21,734 bases of DNA from an uncultured Sutterella sp. (lineage in GTDB: Bacteria > Pseudomonadota > Gammaproteobacteria > Burkholderiales > Burkholderiaceae_F): the NCBI GenBank assembly GCA_900544255.1, contig UQUM01000031.1, positions 1-21,734 on the forward strand, written 5' to 3'. A model generated the notes under the pieces. That model saw only the letters and a program-made list of their open reading frames with translations, searched no databases and was not told where the DNA came from. This document shows positions 15,324-21,734 of this stretch, piece by piece. The first letter of the stretch is position 1. Each line of letters begins with the position of its first letter. The position numbers and the translations under genes are program-made.

Positions 15324-15965
15324 TTACTGAGTTGTTTCGTTTTCTGTTGAAAAGAAGCGGTGCCACTCCGCCTGAGCCTTCTTTAAGAACACCGCTGCTT
15401 GATTCTTGACTTTCTGTAGCAACGCCGTTTCTTCAGCGTCCGAAAGCATTGATCTGAGATTTAATGCGCCGTCATTATTGAGCTTTTTGCGCAGAGCGTC
15501 TACGTTCGGAGCTTCATACCCCTCGTCCCCACAACGCGGCGTTTGGATCGCCACCCGATTTTCAAAACGGCGTACGGAGCCGTCTGCCTTGGGTTCCAAC
15601 CGTTCCAACGTGAGTACCGTTTCAAAGCGTTCGAGGTACCGCGGTGACACCGCGTAGTCCTTAAAAACTTCGCCCTCCGCCCATCTGCCGTCGCTTACCA
15701 ACGCCAAGTCGGAAACACGGTCGGCTGCCTTTTCACACGTCAAGCCGCTGATCAAAAGTTCCGTAAATTTCACATTGACGCGGTTCTGCGCTTCCGCGGC
15801 CGCAGCAATCGCGTCCCCGCGGTCGGAGAGTTCCGCAAAAAGATCCGTCTGAGGCAGTCCCACCGTCGAAACAATGCCGATTAAAGCCGTCGCAAGCAGG
15901 ATTTCAAGCACAGTAAACCCCGACACCTCGTTGGAAATTCGGATCATCGGGGTTATCTTCACCAT
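15324..15965 (-). CDS. Pilin with helical C-terminal extension
   Basis: This 213-residue prepilin has leader MVKITPMIRISNEVSG and mature FTVLEILLATALIGIV, with Glu5. The core has C77 and C145 at spacing like the other two long-core pilins, and shares AEAQNRVNVKF and the following G.TC. After C145 comes a 68-residue extension that looks mostly amphipathic helix, rich in Ala, Lys, Glu and Gln. The ATG at 15965 has AGGA close upstream; an alternative ATG at 15947 would give a ten-residue leader. It lies 23 bases before the extended pilin at 15300 and is almost surely cotranscribed with it. It may assemble next to that protein at the pilus tip. Confidence 0.8.
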   Translation of the reverse strand: MVKITPMIRISNEVSGFTVLEILLATALIGIVSTVGLPQTDLFAELSDRGDAIAAAAEAQNRVNVKFTELLISGLTCEKAADRVSDLALVSDGRWAEGEVFKDYAVSPRYLERFETVLTLERLEPKADGSVRRFENRVAIQTPRCGDEGYEAPNVDALRKKLNNDGALNLRSMLSDAEETALLQKVKNQAAVFLKKAQAEWHRFFSTENETTQ

Positions 15966-16059
15966 ACTGTCCTGGTAAAAAATTTTAATCGTGTTTTATA
16001 ATTTTAAATATAACACGCAAATAACGTTTACAGTTGTTATTTATACATTTAATTAGACT
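15966..16059 (-). promoter_or_regulatory. AT-rich leader of the minus-strand pilin pair
   Basis: The 94 bases between the HD-GYP stop and the pilin start are very AT-rich. They offer several -10-like boxes on the minus strand, for instance a TTGCGT about 16 bases before a TAAAAC. A 7-bp inverted repeat lies at 16019-16042. A promoter here is likely but its exact site cannot be fixed, and readthrough from the HD-GYP gene is also possible. Confidence 0.35.
16019..16042. repeat. Inverted repeat AAATAAC/GTTATTT
   Basis: The arms at 16019-16025 and 16036-16042 are exactly complementary around a 10-base spacer. They stand between the HD-GYP gene and the pilin pair. The spacing would suit a dimeric regulator site as well as a weak hairpin ending the HD-GYP transcript. 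Neither role is shown. Confidence 0.3.
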
Positions 16060-17196
16060 TTATTGAAATATGATTCGAGCTGAATTACCCCCCCCCGGCG
16101 TATTCAGAAGTTCTTCAATCAGGCGCTGCGCCACCTTGTGACTGTCGGCGTCTTCCACGCTCATCGCAAGCGCTTCCCGAAGTTCGTCCTGCGACGCCAC
16201 GAGCGCTTGCACAAGCAGCGGGTTAAACGCCCCGCATTCCCCGCGCTGAATCATCGCGATCGCTTCTTCGTGGCTGTAGGCCTTCTTATAGACGCGGTCG
16301 CTCGTTAAGGCGTCATAAACGTCCGCCATCGCCACGAGCTGCGCACAGATGGGGATTTCGTCGCCTTTCAGGCCATCGGGGTACCCGCCGCCGTCCCAGC
16401 GTTCGTGATGCCAACGACAGATTTTTTCCGAAAGAAGAATCAGCGGCTCGTTGTGATGCACCTGCATCTTCTGAAGAATTTCTTCCCCGTAGATCGTGTG
16501 CATCTTCATGAGATCCCATTCTTCGGGAGTGAACTTCCCCTTCTTATTGAGAACGGCTTCCGGCACTTCGATCTTACCGATGTCGTGCAGAGCACTCGCC
16601 ATTGCGGTCATCGTGATCTCAGCTTCCGTCATCGGGTACTTATCGGTAATTTCCGTCAGCTTGCGTCCGATCACCCCCACGGCCGTTCTCACGTGCACCA
16701 CGTGCAGGCCGCTTTCCTGATTGCGCACTTCAACGACGTGGCTCAGGATGTTGATCATCATGCTCGAAAGTTTCTCTTTCTCGTAGACCTGGTCGGCAAG
16801 AAGCTTCGCGAGATGTTTCTGTCGGGCGTAGAGGTTCAGGATGACGCGGCGCTGCACCACGACCATGTCAAAGGGGCGCTGCAGATAGTCGGTCGCCCCG
16901 AGTTCATAGGCCGCATGAACCGTCGCAGGATCCAATTCCGCGGAAATAACGATGACGGGCACCGTCTCCACGTCATCAGTCCGCATCCGCCGCATCACTT
17001 CCATGCCGTCCATCACCGGCATGTTGATGTCAAGAAGGAGAAGATCAATACCGCCGGGATTGGCCCGCAGCATTTCAAGCGCCGTCGCTCCGTTGTCGGC
17101 TTCGAGAATGCGGTAATACATCCCCAAGCTTTCCTTGAGGATCTCACGATTCATCTCCGAAGCATCGGTAATGAGGATGGTGGGGCGATTTGTCAT
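16060..17196 (-). CDS. Response regulator with HD-GYP domain, predicted cyclic-di-GMP phosphodiesterase
   Basis: This 378-residue protein has an N-terminal receiver domain with acidic D11 and phosphoacceptor D56 in LLLLDINMPVMDG. The usual conserved Lys before Pro is Arg107. A linker helix (about 120-145) leads to a complete HD-GYP domain, with the HD pair at 204-205 (ALHDIGK), HHERWDGGGYPDGLKGDEIP (263-282) and MADVYDALTSDR. HD-GYP enzymes hydrolyse cyclic-di-GMP. With an MshEN-bearing ATPase in the same locus, this one may set pilus activity. No histidine kinase lies in the window. The start at 17196 places the receiver at the N-terminus; the longer reading from 17397 adds unlikely residues. 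A nine-G tract sits eight codons before the stop. The strand and close spacing (94 bases) would allow readthrough into the pilin pair. Confidence 0.92.
   Translation of the reverse strand: MTNRPTILITDASEMNREILKESLGMYYRILEADNGATALEMLRANPGGIDLLLLDINMPVMDGMEVMRRMRTDDVETVPVIVISAELDPATVHAAYELGATDYLQRPFDMVVVQRRVILNLYARQKHLAKLLADQVYEKEKLSSMMINILSHVVEVRNQESGLHVVHVRTAVGVIGRKLTEITDKYPMTEAEITMTAMASALHDIGKIEVPEAVLNKKGKFTPEEWDLMKMHTIYGEEILQKMQVHHNEPLILLSEKICRWHHERWDGGGYPDGLKGDEIPICAQLVAMADVYDALTSDRVYKKAYSHEEAIAMIQRGECGAFNPLLVQALVASQDELREALAMSVEDADSHKVAQRLIEELLNTPGGGNSARIIFQ
16088..16096 (-). repeat. Nine-base G tract in the HD-GYP coding sequence
   Basis: On the coding strand nine G residues encode part of Pro-Gly-Gly-Gly near the C-terminus. 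One extra G would put a TAA directly after the tract and remove the last eight residues. One fewer would replace them by 11 others. Such tracts slip during replication, but only the extreme tail is affected. Confidence 0.7.
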
Positions 17197-17478
17197 GATG
17201 GTTAGTCTTATTTCGTTCCGAGGAACCCACCGCCGTCTTGCTTGACTCAAAAGCGTCGCCCCCGATTCAGTTCCGCCAGCCGACACGGGCTGCCCTACGG
17301 AACTCTCTGGTACGCTTTTTGCGGGTTCCTTCTCTTCGCAAGTCTTCGGAATACACAATCCTGCATGAAACGCAGGACGGCGGCAAATCTCGGGCATTGT
17401 ACCCGAGAACTACGCGCAAAAAACGAAGAAAAATTTAGAAATTCGGCACCTCATAATGCACCTCTGATCCGTCGTCAT

Positions 17479-17607
17479 CTAAGCCGCTTCCGAGACACTC
17501 CCCCGCACAATACCTGCCGGAATGTTTCGGGCCGACAGAACCTCTTCGGCGACAGCGTCACGAACACCTCTCACTAACGGTTTGATCTTTTGTTTGGGTT
17601 CGTCCAT
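17479..17607 (-). CDS. Possible 42-residue small protein
   Basis: On the minus strand, GGAGG (17620-17616) stands eight bases before an ATG at 17607. It opens a frame of 42 codons ending in TAG at 17479. The product is charged and soluble in character, starting MDEPKQKIKPLVRGV and containing AVAEEVLSARNIPAG. I recognise no family. Support comes from the near-perfect ribosome binding site and from a composition that is not random-looking. It is short, lies in a divergent spacer and has no named promoter. Its distance of 280 bases from the HD-GYP start makes a shared transcript possible. Confidence 0.42.
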   Translation of the reverse strand: MDEPKQKIKPLVRGVRDAVAEEVLSARNIPAGIVRGSVSEAA

Positions 17608-17747
17608 ACCGTTTTCCTCCGTTGCGGCCGGAACCTTTCCTTTTATTGTGCGTCAGCCAAAAAATCACTCTGAAAAAGTATTCAAAAACTGCAATATTCA
17701 GAAAATATCCCCTGCATGCGTCCGATTCATTTTTTCTCGTTTCCAAC

Positions 17748-17777
17748 CTGACAAACTCCTGTCGTCAGCGGTATAGT
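17748..17777 (+). promoter_or_regulatory. Sigma-70-type promoter of the TPR-lolB-ispE operon
   Basis: CTGACA (17748-17753) matches TTGACA in five of six positions. TATAGT (17772-17777) matches TATAAT in five of six, with an 18-base spacer. Transcription would start near 17784, about 30 bases before the ATG at 17814. That supports choosing this start over the longer open frame beginning at 17622. Confidence 0.55.
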
Positions 17778-17813
17778 CGGCGTTTACGCAACTTTTCCAG
17801 TTCACCTCATTTC

Positions 17814-19532
17814 ATGCCGTCTGTTTTTCCTACCTCCGTTGCCCGACTGTTCTTCGGTATCAGTGCATCGCTTGTCGCTGTCACCGGTGCCCACGCGTCC
17901 GCCGGCACGGCATCCGACGCACTCGCACAGGCTTTAACGGGCGAAATCGCCCTGCAGCGCCACCTGATGCCGCAGGCCTGGAAAAGTTTCATGGCTACGG
18001 CCGAAGCTGCGCACGACAGCCGCTACGCCGAACGCGCCTGGGAAACCGCCATCGCAAGCCGCAGCCCGGAAAATGCCGCCTTGGCTCTCACGCTCTGGCG
18101 TAAATTAGCGCCCGAAGACGCGCGCACCGGGATTCTCGCGTCGGCCGAGGGCCTGTTGTCGGACGACGCCAAAGTCCGCAGCGCCAGTGAAGCACGCTTA
18201 AAGGAGGCGCTTGCCAAAACCGACAATCCGGCCGCCATGATCGCCAAGGTGACGGAACTCACCGCCGCGTCCGACCACAAAAAAGCAGTGTATGAGAGCC
18301 TCGCGCGACTCACGCAGCCCTACATCAAAAAAAACGCCCCGATGGAATTGGTGCTCGCTGAAACGGCGGACGCCGCCGGATTCTCCGAAGCCGCAATGCG
18401 CCACGCCAAACGGGCCCTCAAAGCGGCCCCTGACGATTCCCGCATCCTGATGGCCGGCATCGACTACCTTTTCCGCGCCGATGCCCCCGCCGCCACCCAG
18501 GCTCTTACTGCCTTTTTACAGCGCCACCCCGACTTCATCCCGGCGCACCTTGCGCTCGCAAAGTCCTACCTGCGCACCGGTACTGAAGAAGACATTCGGC
18601 GGGAATTAACGGAAATCAACCGCCGCGGCGGTACGGAGCCCAACACGGTTTATGCCGCAGGCACCATTGCCGAAGAAGCGGGGTTTCTCGATGACGCGGA
18701 AAAAGCCTATAAGAAATACCTCGTTCTCATCAGTCGTCCGGAAAACGAACGGTTTCAGCCCGACGCCGCCTACGCGCGAATTGCGATGGTGAAACTTGCC
18801 CGCGGCGACAAGGCGCATGCCGTCGAGTGGTTCCGCAAAGTCGAAAAGGGTGACAAGTACCTGCCGGCCAAAATGAAGGAAGCCGAAGTCTTGGCCGATC
18901 TCGGTGAAACGGAAGCGGCGTGCGCGGTGCTCAAAACCATCAAGGCGGACACAAAGCAAAAGGGGAAATTCCTTCTTGCGGCCGTGGATCTTTACCTGCA
19001 GGCAGGACGGCGCGATGCGGCCTACGAAACGTCGCGCGACGCGCTGAAACTGGCCCCCAACGACCCGCAGACGATTTACAAGGCAGCGCAGTTGTCGGAA
19101 ACCACCTCGCGCTACACCGAGGCCGAAGCACTTTTGAAGCACTACATCGAGATTCGTCCCAACGACGCCAACGGCTACAACGCCCTGGGGTACATGTGGC
19201 TTGAAAACGACATGCACCTTGCGGAAGCGGGGCGCCACATCGAACGCGCCATGGAATTGTCCGAAGGCAAAGACGGTTTCATCACGGATTCCATGGGGTG
19301 GCTTCGGTTTAAAGAAGGAAAGCCCCGGGAAGCCGAAACCTACCTTCGGGACGCCTTCCGACTGCAGCCCGACGTCGACATTGCCCTGCATCTGGCGGAA
19401 GTGCTGATCGTCAACGGCAAGCCCGACGAAGCCCGCAAGATGCTCTCACTCGTTCTCAAGAATTCTCCGGACAACCTCACGGCACAGCGTCTTTTAAAAC
19501 GCCTGAACGCCGCCGATAAGGACACCCCATGA
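17814..19532 (+). CDS. Exported TPR-repeat protein (conserved upstream of lolB)
   Basis: This 572-residue protein starts with a signal peptide (basic-poor N-terminus, hydrophobic SVARLFFGISASLVAV, then a likely cut after AHA near residue 27). The rest is almost wholly helical tetratricopeptide repeats. The clearest are near the C-terminus, for example NDANGYNALGYMWLEND and KPREAETYLRDAFRLQPDVD. TPR proteins at this place before lolB are common in Burkholderiales and are thought to act in the periplasm or outer membrane as protein-binding scaffolds; the exact role is not known. An open frame extends 64 codons upstream to 17622, but the promoter at 17748 lies inside that extension, so the shorter start is right. 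Its stop overlaps the lolB start (ATGA). Confidence 0.85.
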   Translation: MPSVFPTSVARLFFGISASLVAVTGAHASAGTASDALAQALTGEIALQRHLMPQAWKSFMATAEAAHDSRYAERAWETAIASRSPENAALALTLWRKLAPEDARTGILASAEGLLSDDAKVRSASEARLKEALAKTDNPAAMIAKVTELTAASDHKKAVYESLARLTQPYIKKNAPMELVLAETADAAGFSEAAMRHAKRALKAAPDDSRILMAGIDYLFRADAPAATQALTAFLQRHPDFIPAHLALAKSYLRTGTEEDIRRELTEINRRGGTEPNTVYAAGTIAEEAGFLDDAEKAYKKYLVLISRPENERFQPDAAYARIAMVKLARGDKAHAVEWFRKVEKGDKYLPAKMKEAEVLADLGETEAACAVLKTIKADTKQKGKFLLAAVDLYLQAGRRDAAYETSRDALKLAPNDPQTIYKAAQLSETTSRYTEAEALLKHYIEIRPNDANGYNALGYMWLENDMHLAEAGRHIERAMELSEGKDGFITDSMGWLRFKEGKPREAETYLRDAFRLQPDVDIALHLAEVLIVNGKPDEARKMLSLVLKNSPDNLTAQRLLKRLNAADKDTP

Positions 19533-20074
19533 ACCGCCGTTTTCTGTTGACCGCTGCGGCCCTTTTGCTCGCCGGCTGCACCACGCTCACCGGCCCCGTC
19601 GGCACTCGCCGCTTTTCCGGGCGATTCTCACTTCGGGCCGCCGGCGCTGAGAATGTCCAGACCGCGGCCGGCAAATACCGTCTGACGGCAACGGGCGACG
19701 TTTACGAGCTCGTCATTCTGTCCCCCTTAAACGGCGTTCTCGGCAAAGTTACCGTCACCCCGTCGGAAGCCCGCGTCGAACGCGGCGGCCATCCCGACCT
19801 AACGGCACCGACCGAAACTCAGCTGATGCAGAGCACTTTCGGTTTTGACCTGCCGATTGCCGTTTTTACAGCTTGGTTGGATGGGATTCCCTCCCCTAGA
19901 ATCCCCTTCACACGCACGGCGGCCGGTTCGTTTACGCAGAGCGGCTGGAGTGTTACCTACACCGCGTCGCCTGCCGGCGGACGCCCCGCAGTATTAAAAC
20001 TCGGCCGAGCCGATGCCCTGCAGCGCCTCAACCTCACGATGACCGTCGAAAAAGAAACCGTTTCCGCCGCTTGA
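19529..20074 (+). CDS. lolB: Outer-membrane lipoprotein receptor LolB
   Basis: The 181-residue protein has a lipoprotein signal MNRRFLLTAAALLLAGC with the lipidated cysteine at residue 17. The mature part has the beta-strand pattern of the LolB half-barrel, with RFSGRFSLRAAG near residue 30, a WLDGIPSPRIPF stretch and SGWSVTYTA near the end. LolB takes lipoproteins from the periplasmic carrier LolA and inserts them in the outer membrane. The MshL secretin here is itself a predicted lipoprotein client. The ATG overlaps the TPR stop by four bases, and ispE follows after seven bases. This order is conserved in Burkholderiales and supports the name. Confidence 0.9.
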   Translation: MNRRFLLTAAALLLAGCTTLTGPVGTRRFSGRFSLRAAGAENVQTAAGKYRLTATGDVYELVILSPLNGVLGKVTVTPSEARVERGGHPDLTAPTETQLMQSTFGFDLPIAVFTAWLDGIPSPRIPFTRTAAGSFTQSGWSVTYTASPAGGRPAVLKLGRADALQRLNLTMTVEKETVSAA

Positions 20075-20081
20075 TCCCGTT

Positions 20082-20984
20082 ATGTCCGATTTTCTGCCCG
20101 TCAATACCCTGATTCCACCGGTACCGTTGCCCGAAAACGACGCTGTAAGCATCACCGTCCCGGCGCCCGCCAAACTCAACCTTTTTCTGCATGTGGTGGG
20201 GCGACGCCCCGACGGCTATCACCTCTTGGAAAGCGTTTTCTTTATGGTGACGCTGACCGACACTCTCACTTTCACCCGCGGTGCCCCCGGCACCGGCGTC
20301 GTGCGTACGGGCGACATGGCCGAGCATCCGGAAAAAGATCTCTGCGTCAGAGCCGTTCGGGCGTTGGAGCAACACACAGGCCGCACCTTTGACCTCACGA
20401 TCGACGTCACGAAACGCATCCCGTCAGGGGCCGGCATGGGGGGCGGCTCCAGCGACGCCGCAACGACGCTCATCGCACTTAACCGCTGGTACCGATTGGG
20501 ACTTACCCGCGCAGAACTCATTGACGTCGCCGAAACCCTAGGGGCCGACGTTCCGTTCTTTATTTTCGGCGAAACGGCGTTCGTCACCGGCATCGGCGAA
20601 AAACAGACGCCGATCGCCCTGCCCGCGGGCAACGTGCTTCTCATCATGCCCTCCGTTGCCACGTCCACCGCCGGCATCTTTGCCGACCCCGGCTTGACAA
20701 GGGACACTTCTTCCTTGAAAATAGCGAGTCTTTCGTCCGAAATCGCGGCTCAGTGGCCTCGTCCCTTCGGTCGAAACGACCTGGAACCCGTCGTTCTCCG
20801 CCGCAATGCGGAAACGAAATCGGCCCTCGCTCACTTGGGCGACGGCGCCCAAATGACCGGTTCCGGTTCGGCTGTCTTTAAGCTTCTTGCCGTTGACGAC
20901 GCCGTTTCAACGGACGTCCCTGCCGGTATGCAGGGATGGCTTGCTACAATTCAGCCTCAGCATCCGCTTTTTCACTGGCTCTGA
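20082..20984 (+). CDS. ispE: 4-diphosphocytidyl-2-C-methyl-D-erythritol kinase IspE
   Basis: This 300-residue GHMP kinase phosphorylates 4-diphosphocytidyl-methylerythritol with ATP in the MEP route to isoprenoids (EC 2.7.1.148). Hallmarks are PAPAKLNLFLHVVGRRPDGY (28-47), the glycine-rich ATP loop PSGAGMGGGSSDAA near 113-126, the ADVPFF motif and the C-terminal MTGSGSAVF. The first 25 residues are an unusual extension before the usual IspE N-terminus. An internal start is possible, because the ATG at 20082 has no clear ribosome binding site and may rely on coupling with lolB seven bases upstream. tRNA-Gln follows by 38 bases. Confidence 0.95.
   Translation: MSDFLPVNTLIPPVPLPENDAVSITVPAPAKLNLFLHVVGRRPDGYHLLESVFFMVTLTDTLTFTRGAPGTGVVRTGDMAEHPEKDLCVRAVRALEQHTGRTFDLTIDVTKRIPSGAGMGGGSSDAATTLIALNRWYRLGLTRAELIDVAETLGADVPFFIFGETAFVTGIGEKQTPIALPAGNVLLIMPSVATSTAGIFADPGLTRDTSSLKIASLSSEIAAQWPRPFGRNDLEPVVLRRNAETKSALAHLGDGAQMTGSGSAVFKLLAVDDAVSTDVPAGMQGWLATIQPQHPLFHWL
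20942..20950 (+). promoter_or_regulatory. Extended -10 promoter element for tRNA-Gln
   Basis: TGCTACAAT fits the extended -10 pattern TGnTATAAT with one change and lies within the last codons of ispE. No good -35 is visible at the right distance. A start near 20957 would give a tRNA precursor with a leader of about 66 bases, which RNase P could trim. Readthrough from ispE is the alternative. Confidence 0.35.
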
Positions 20985-21022
20985 TCCGTAAGCGATCTCA
21001 AACGAGTCGGAGAAAAAGTGTC

Positions 21023-21099
21023 AGGGATGTCGCCAAGCGGTTAAGGCATCGGATTTTGATTCCGACAGTTCGAAGGTTCGAATCCTTCCATCCCTGCCA
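21023..21099 (+). tRNA. tRNA-Gln (anticodon TTG)
   Basis: The 77-base cloverleaf has acceptor arms AGGGATG and CATCCCT, discriminator G and an encoded CCA (21097-21099). The T arm is GAAGG-TTCGAAT-CCTTC. The anticodon stem TCGGA/TCCGA carries loop TTTTGAT with anticodon TTG reading CAA. The D arm has the AAGCGGTTAAGGCA pattern of bacterial tRNA-Gln. The ispE to tRNA-Gln linkage is typical of Betaproteobacteria, where prs usually follows; here a TnpB-like gene follows instead. Confidence 0.97.
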
Positions 21100-21125
21100 T
21101 TTTCCTTTTCTGTGGGCTCTGTCAC

Positions 21126-21131
21126 AAGGAG
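21126..21131 (+). promoter_or_regulatory. Ribosome binding site of the TnpB-like gene
   Basis: AAGGAG lies eight bases before the ATG at 21140 and fixes that start. It is one of the best Shine-Dalgarno sequences in the window. Confidence 0.6.
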
Positions 21132-21139
21132 TTCCCTTC

Positions 21140-21734
21140 ATGGGATCTGAAGGCTTTTTCGTCGTCAAACTCCGAATCATTACAAGTGATGAGGACAATC
21201 GTCGTCTGAAAAAAGCATTCGATTGTGCCACCCAAATTACCAACGCCACTATCCGCACCGCCCGAGGGCGCCTACAGCGTATGCGACAAGACGCCGACTG
21301 GCGTTTAGCTCGCTCCCTACCTGCCGGAAAACAAAGAAATCAGCTCTTCGGGAAGGTCGCCAAAAAATATCAACTGACTCAAAACGGTTTGCGCACTATC
21401 GCCAATAATCACCGTAAAGGCATGAACCGCCCTGAATTAGGGGCTCATGAAGCTCAGTGTATCGGTGTCAATGTCTGGCGAGCGATTGAAAACCTTCTCT
21501 TCCGTCATGGCGGAATGCCTCGTTATAAAACTGCCAACCGCTGTGTTCGCACTATTTCCGGTACTGACAATCACGAAATTATTTGGAAACCCTCACTTTC
21601 TGCCGTAGTTTGGAGAAAGCACTGGTATCGAGTCGAAGTTCCCGATACACCGTACTATCAAGCAGCTCTGACGGATCCACAAACTCAATGCCATCGCCAC
21701 ATACGAAATGACAATATTTTACGATCACACAAAT
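21140..21734 (+). CDS. TnpB-like / IS200-IS605 OrfB-type protein, N-terminal part (runs off the window)
   Basis: The frame is open from the ATG at 21140 to the window edge, giving 198 residues without a stop. Like TnpB/OrfB proteins it begins with a strand (VVKLRII) and a helix starting SDEDNRRLKKAFDCATQITN, resembling the K-L-R...L...F......N.A start of that family. A long basic helical region follows (TARGRLQRMRQDADWRLARS), then GMPRYK, and a beta segment with W-R-K-H-W-Y. The RuvC catalytic residues and zinc finger that would prove the family lie beyond the edge. Active members are RNA-guided nucleases carried by transposons. The location right after a tRNA fits mobile DNA, and codon use is less GC-biased than in ispE. 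Assignment is by pattern only. Confidence 0.5.
   Translation, partial: MGSEGFFVVKLRIITSDEDNRRLKKAFDCATQITNATIRTARGRLQRMRQDADWRLARSLPAGKQRNQLFGKVAKKYQLTQNGLRTIANNHRKGMNRPELGAHEAQCIGVNVWRAIENLLFRHGGMPRYKTANRCVRTISGTDNHEIIWKPSLSAVVWRKHWYRVEVPDTPYYQAALTDPQTQCHRHIRNDNILRSHK

Larger units (their letters stand above)
17197..17813. other. 617-base divergent intergenic region
   Basis: The region separates the minus-strand HD-GYP gene from the plus-strand TPR gene. It holds a possible small minus-strand gene (17479-17607) and a plus-strand promoter (17748-17777). Open frames such as 17242-17577 and 17622-17813 have no family resemblance or start signals and look like chance. The promoter for the HD-GYP gene is not identifiable. 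Confidence 0.5.

Noticed and set aside
17197..17397. 67-codon extension of the HD-GYP regulator
   Set aside because: Receiver domains start within a few residues of the ATG at 17196. The extension has no recognisable content.
17622..17813. 64-codon N-terminal extension of the TPR protein
   Set aside because: The likely promoter (17748-17777) lies within it, and the shorter start gives a good signal peptide.
1..21734. CRISPR array or dedicated defence operon
   Set aside because: No regularly spaced direct repeats and no cas, restriction, or toxin-antitoxin genes were seen. The only nuclease-like candidate is the partial TnpB-like gene at the right edge.

Overview
The window is from a GC-rich Gram-negative bacterium, most likely a betaproteobacterium of the order Burkholderiales (perhaps Sutterellaceae). 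The evidence is the run TPR lipoprotein-pathway gene, lolB, ispE, tRNA-Gln, which is typical of that group, together with the GC-rich coding style. The species placement is inference; the gene families are read directly from the sequence.

About two thirds of the window (179 to 15965) is one type IV pilus locus of the MSHA kind. Left to right on the plus strand it encodes the inner-membrane and alignment proteins (MshI-, MshJ- and MshK-like), the outer-membrane secretin MshL, the assembly ATPase MshE and the platform protein MshG. A 759-base mostly non-coding stretch follows, holding a possible decayed pilin. Next is a stand-alone pilin gene with its own strong terminator, then a PilT-type retraction ATPase, the MshM/ExeA-type ATPase, the prepilin peptidase PilD and four overlapping minor pilin genes. 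Facing these on the minus strand are two further pilin genes. One of them carries a cysteine-rich stalk and a long beta-rich C-terminal extension and looks like a tip adhesin. The locus is unusual in having its own retraction motor and prepilin peptidase, so it could make, process, extend and retract a pilus largely by itself.

Next on the minus strand (16060 to 17196) is a response regulator with an HD-GYP domain, a predicted cyclic-di-GMP phosphodiesterase. The assembly ATPase carries an N-terminal tandem motif matching the cyclic-di-GMP-binding MshEN domain. The locus therefore seems to hold both a reader and an eraser of cyclic-di-GMP. A 617-base gap follows with a possible 42-residue small protein gene and a good promoter. 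That promoter drives an envelope housekeeping operon: a periplasmic TPR protein, lolB and ispE, followed by tRNA-Gln(TTG).

The right edge carries the start of a TnpB-like (IS200/IS605 OrfB-type) gene. It sits directly after tRNA-Gln, where prs would be expected in this lineage, and runs off the window. No CRISPR array, rRNA or recognisable defence system was seen.
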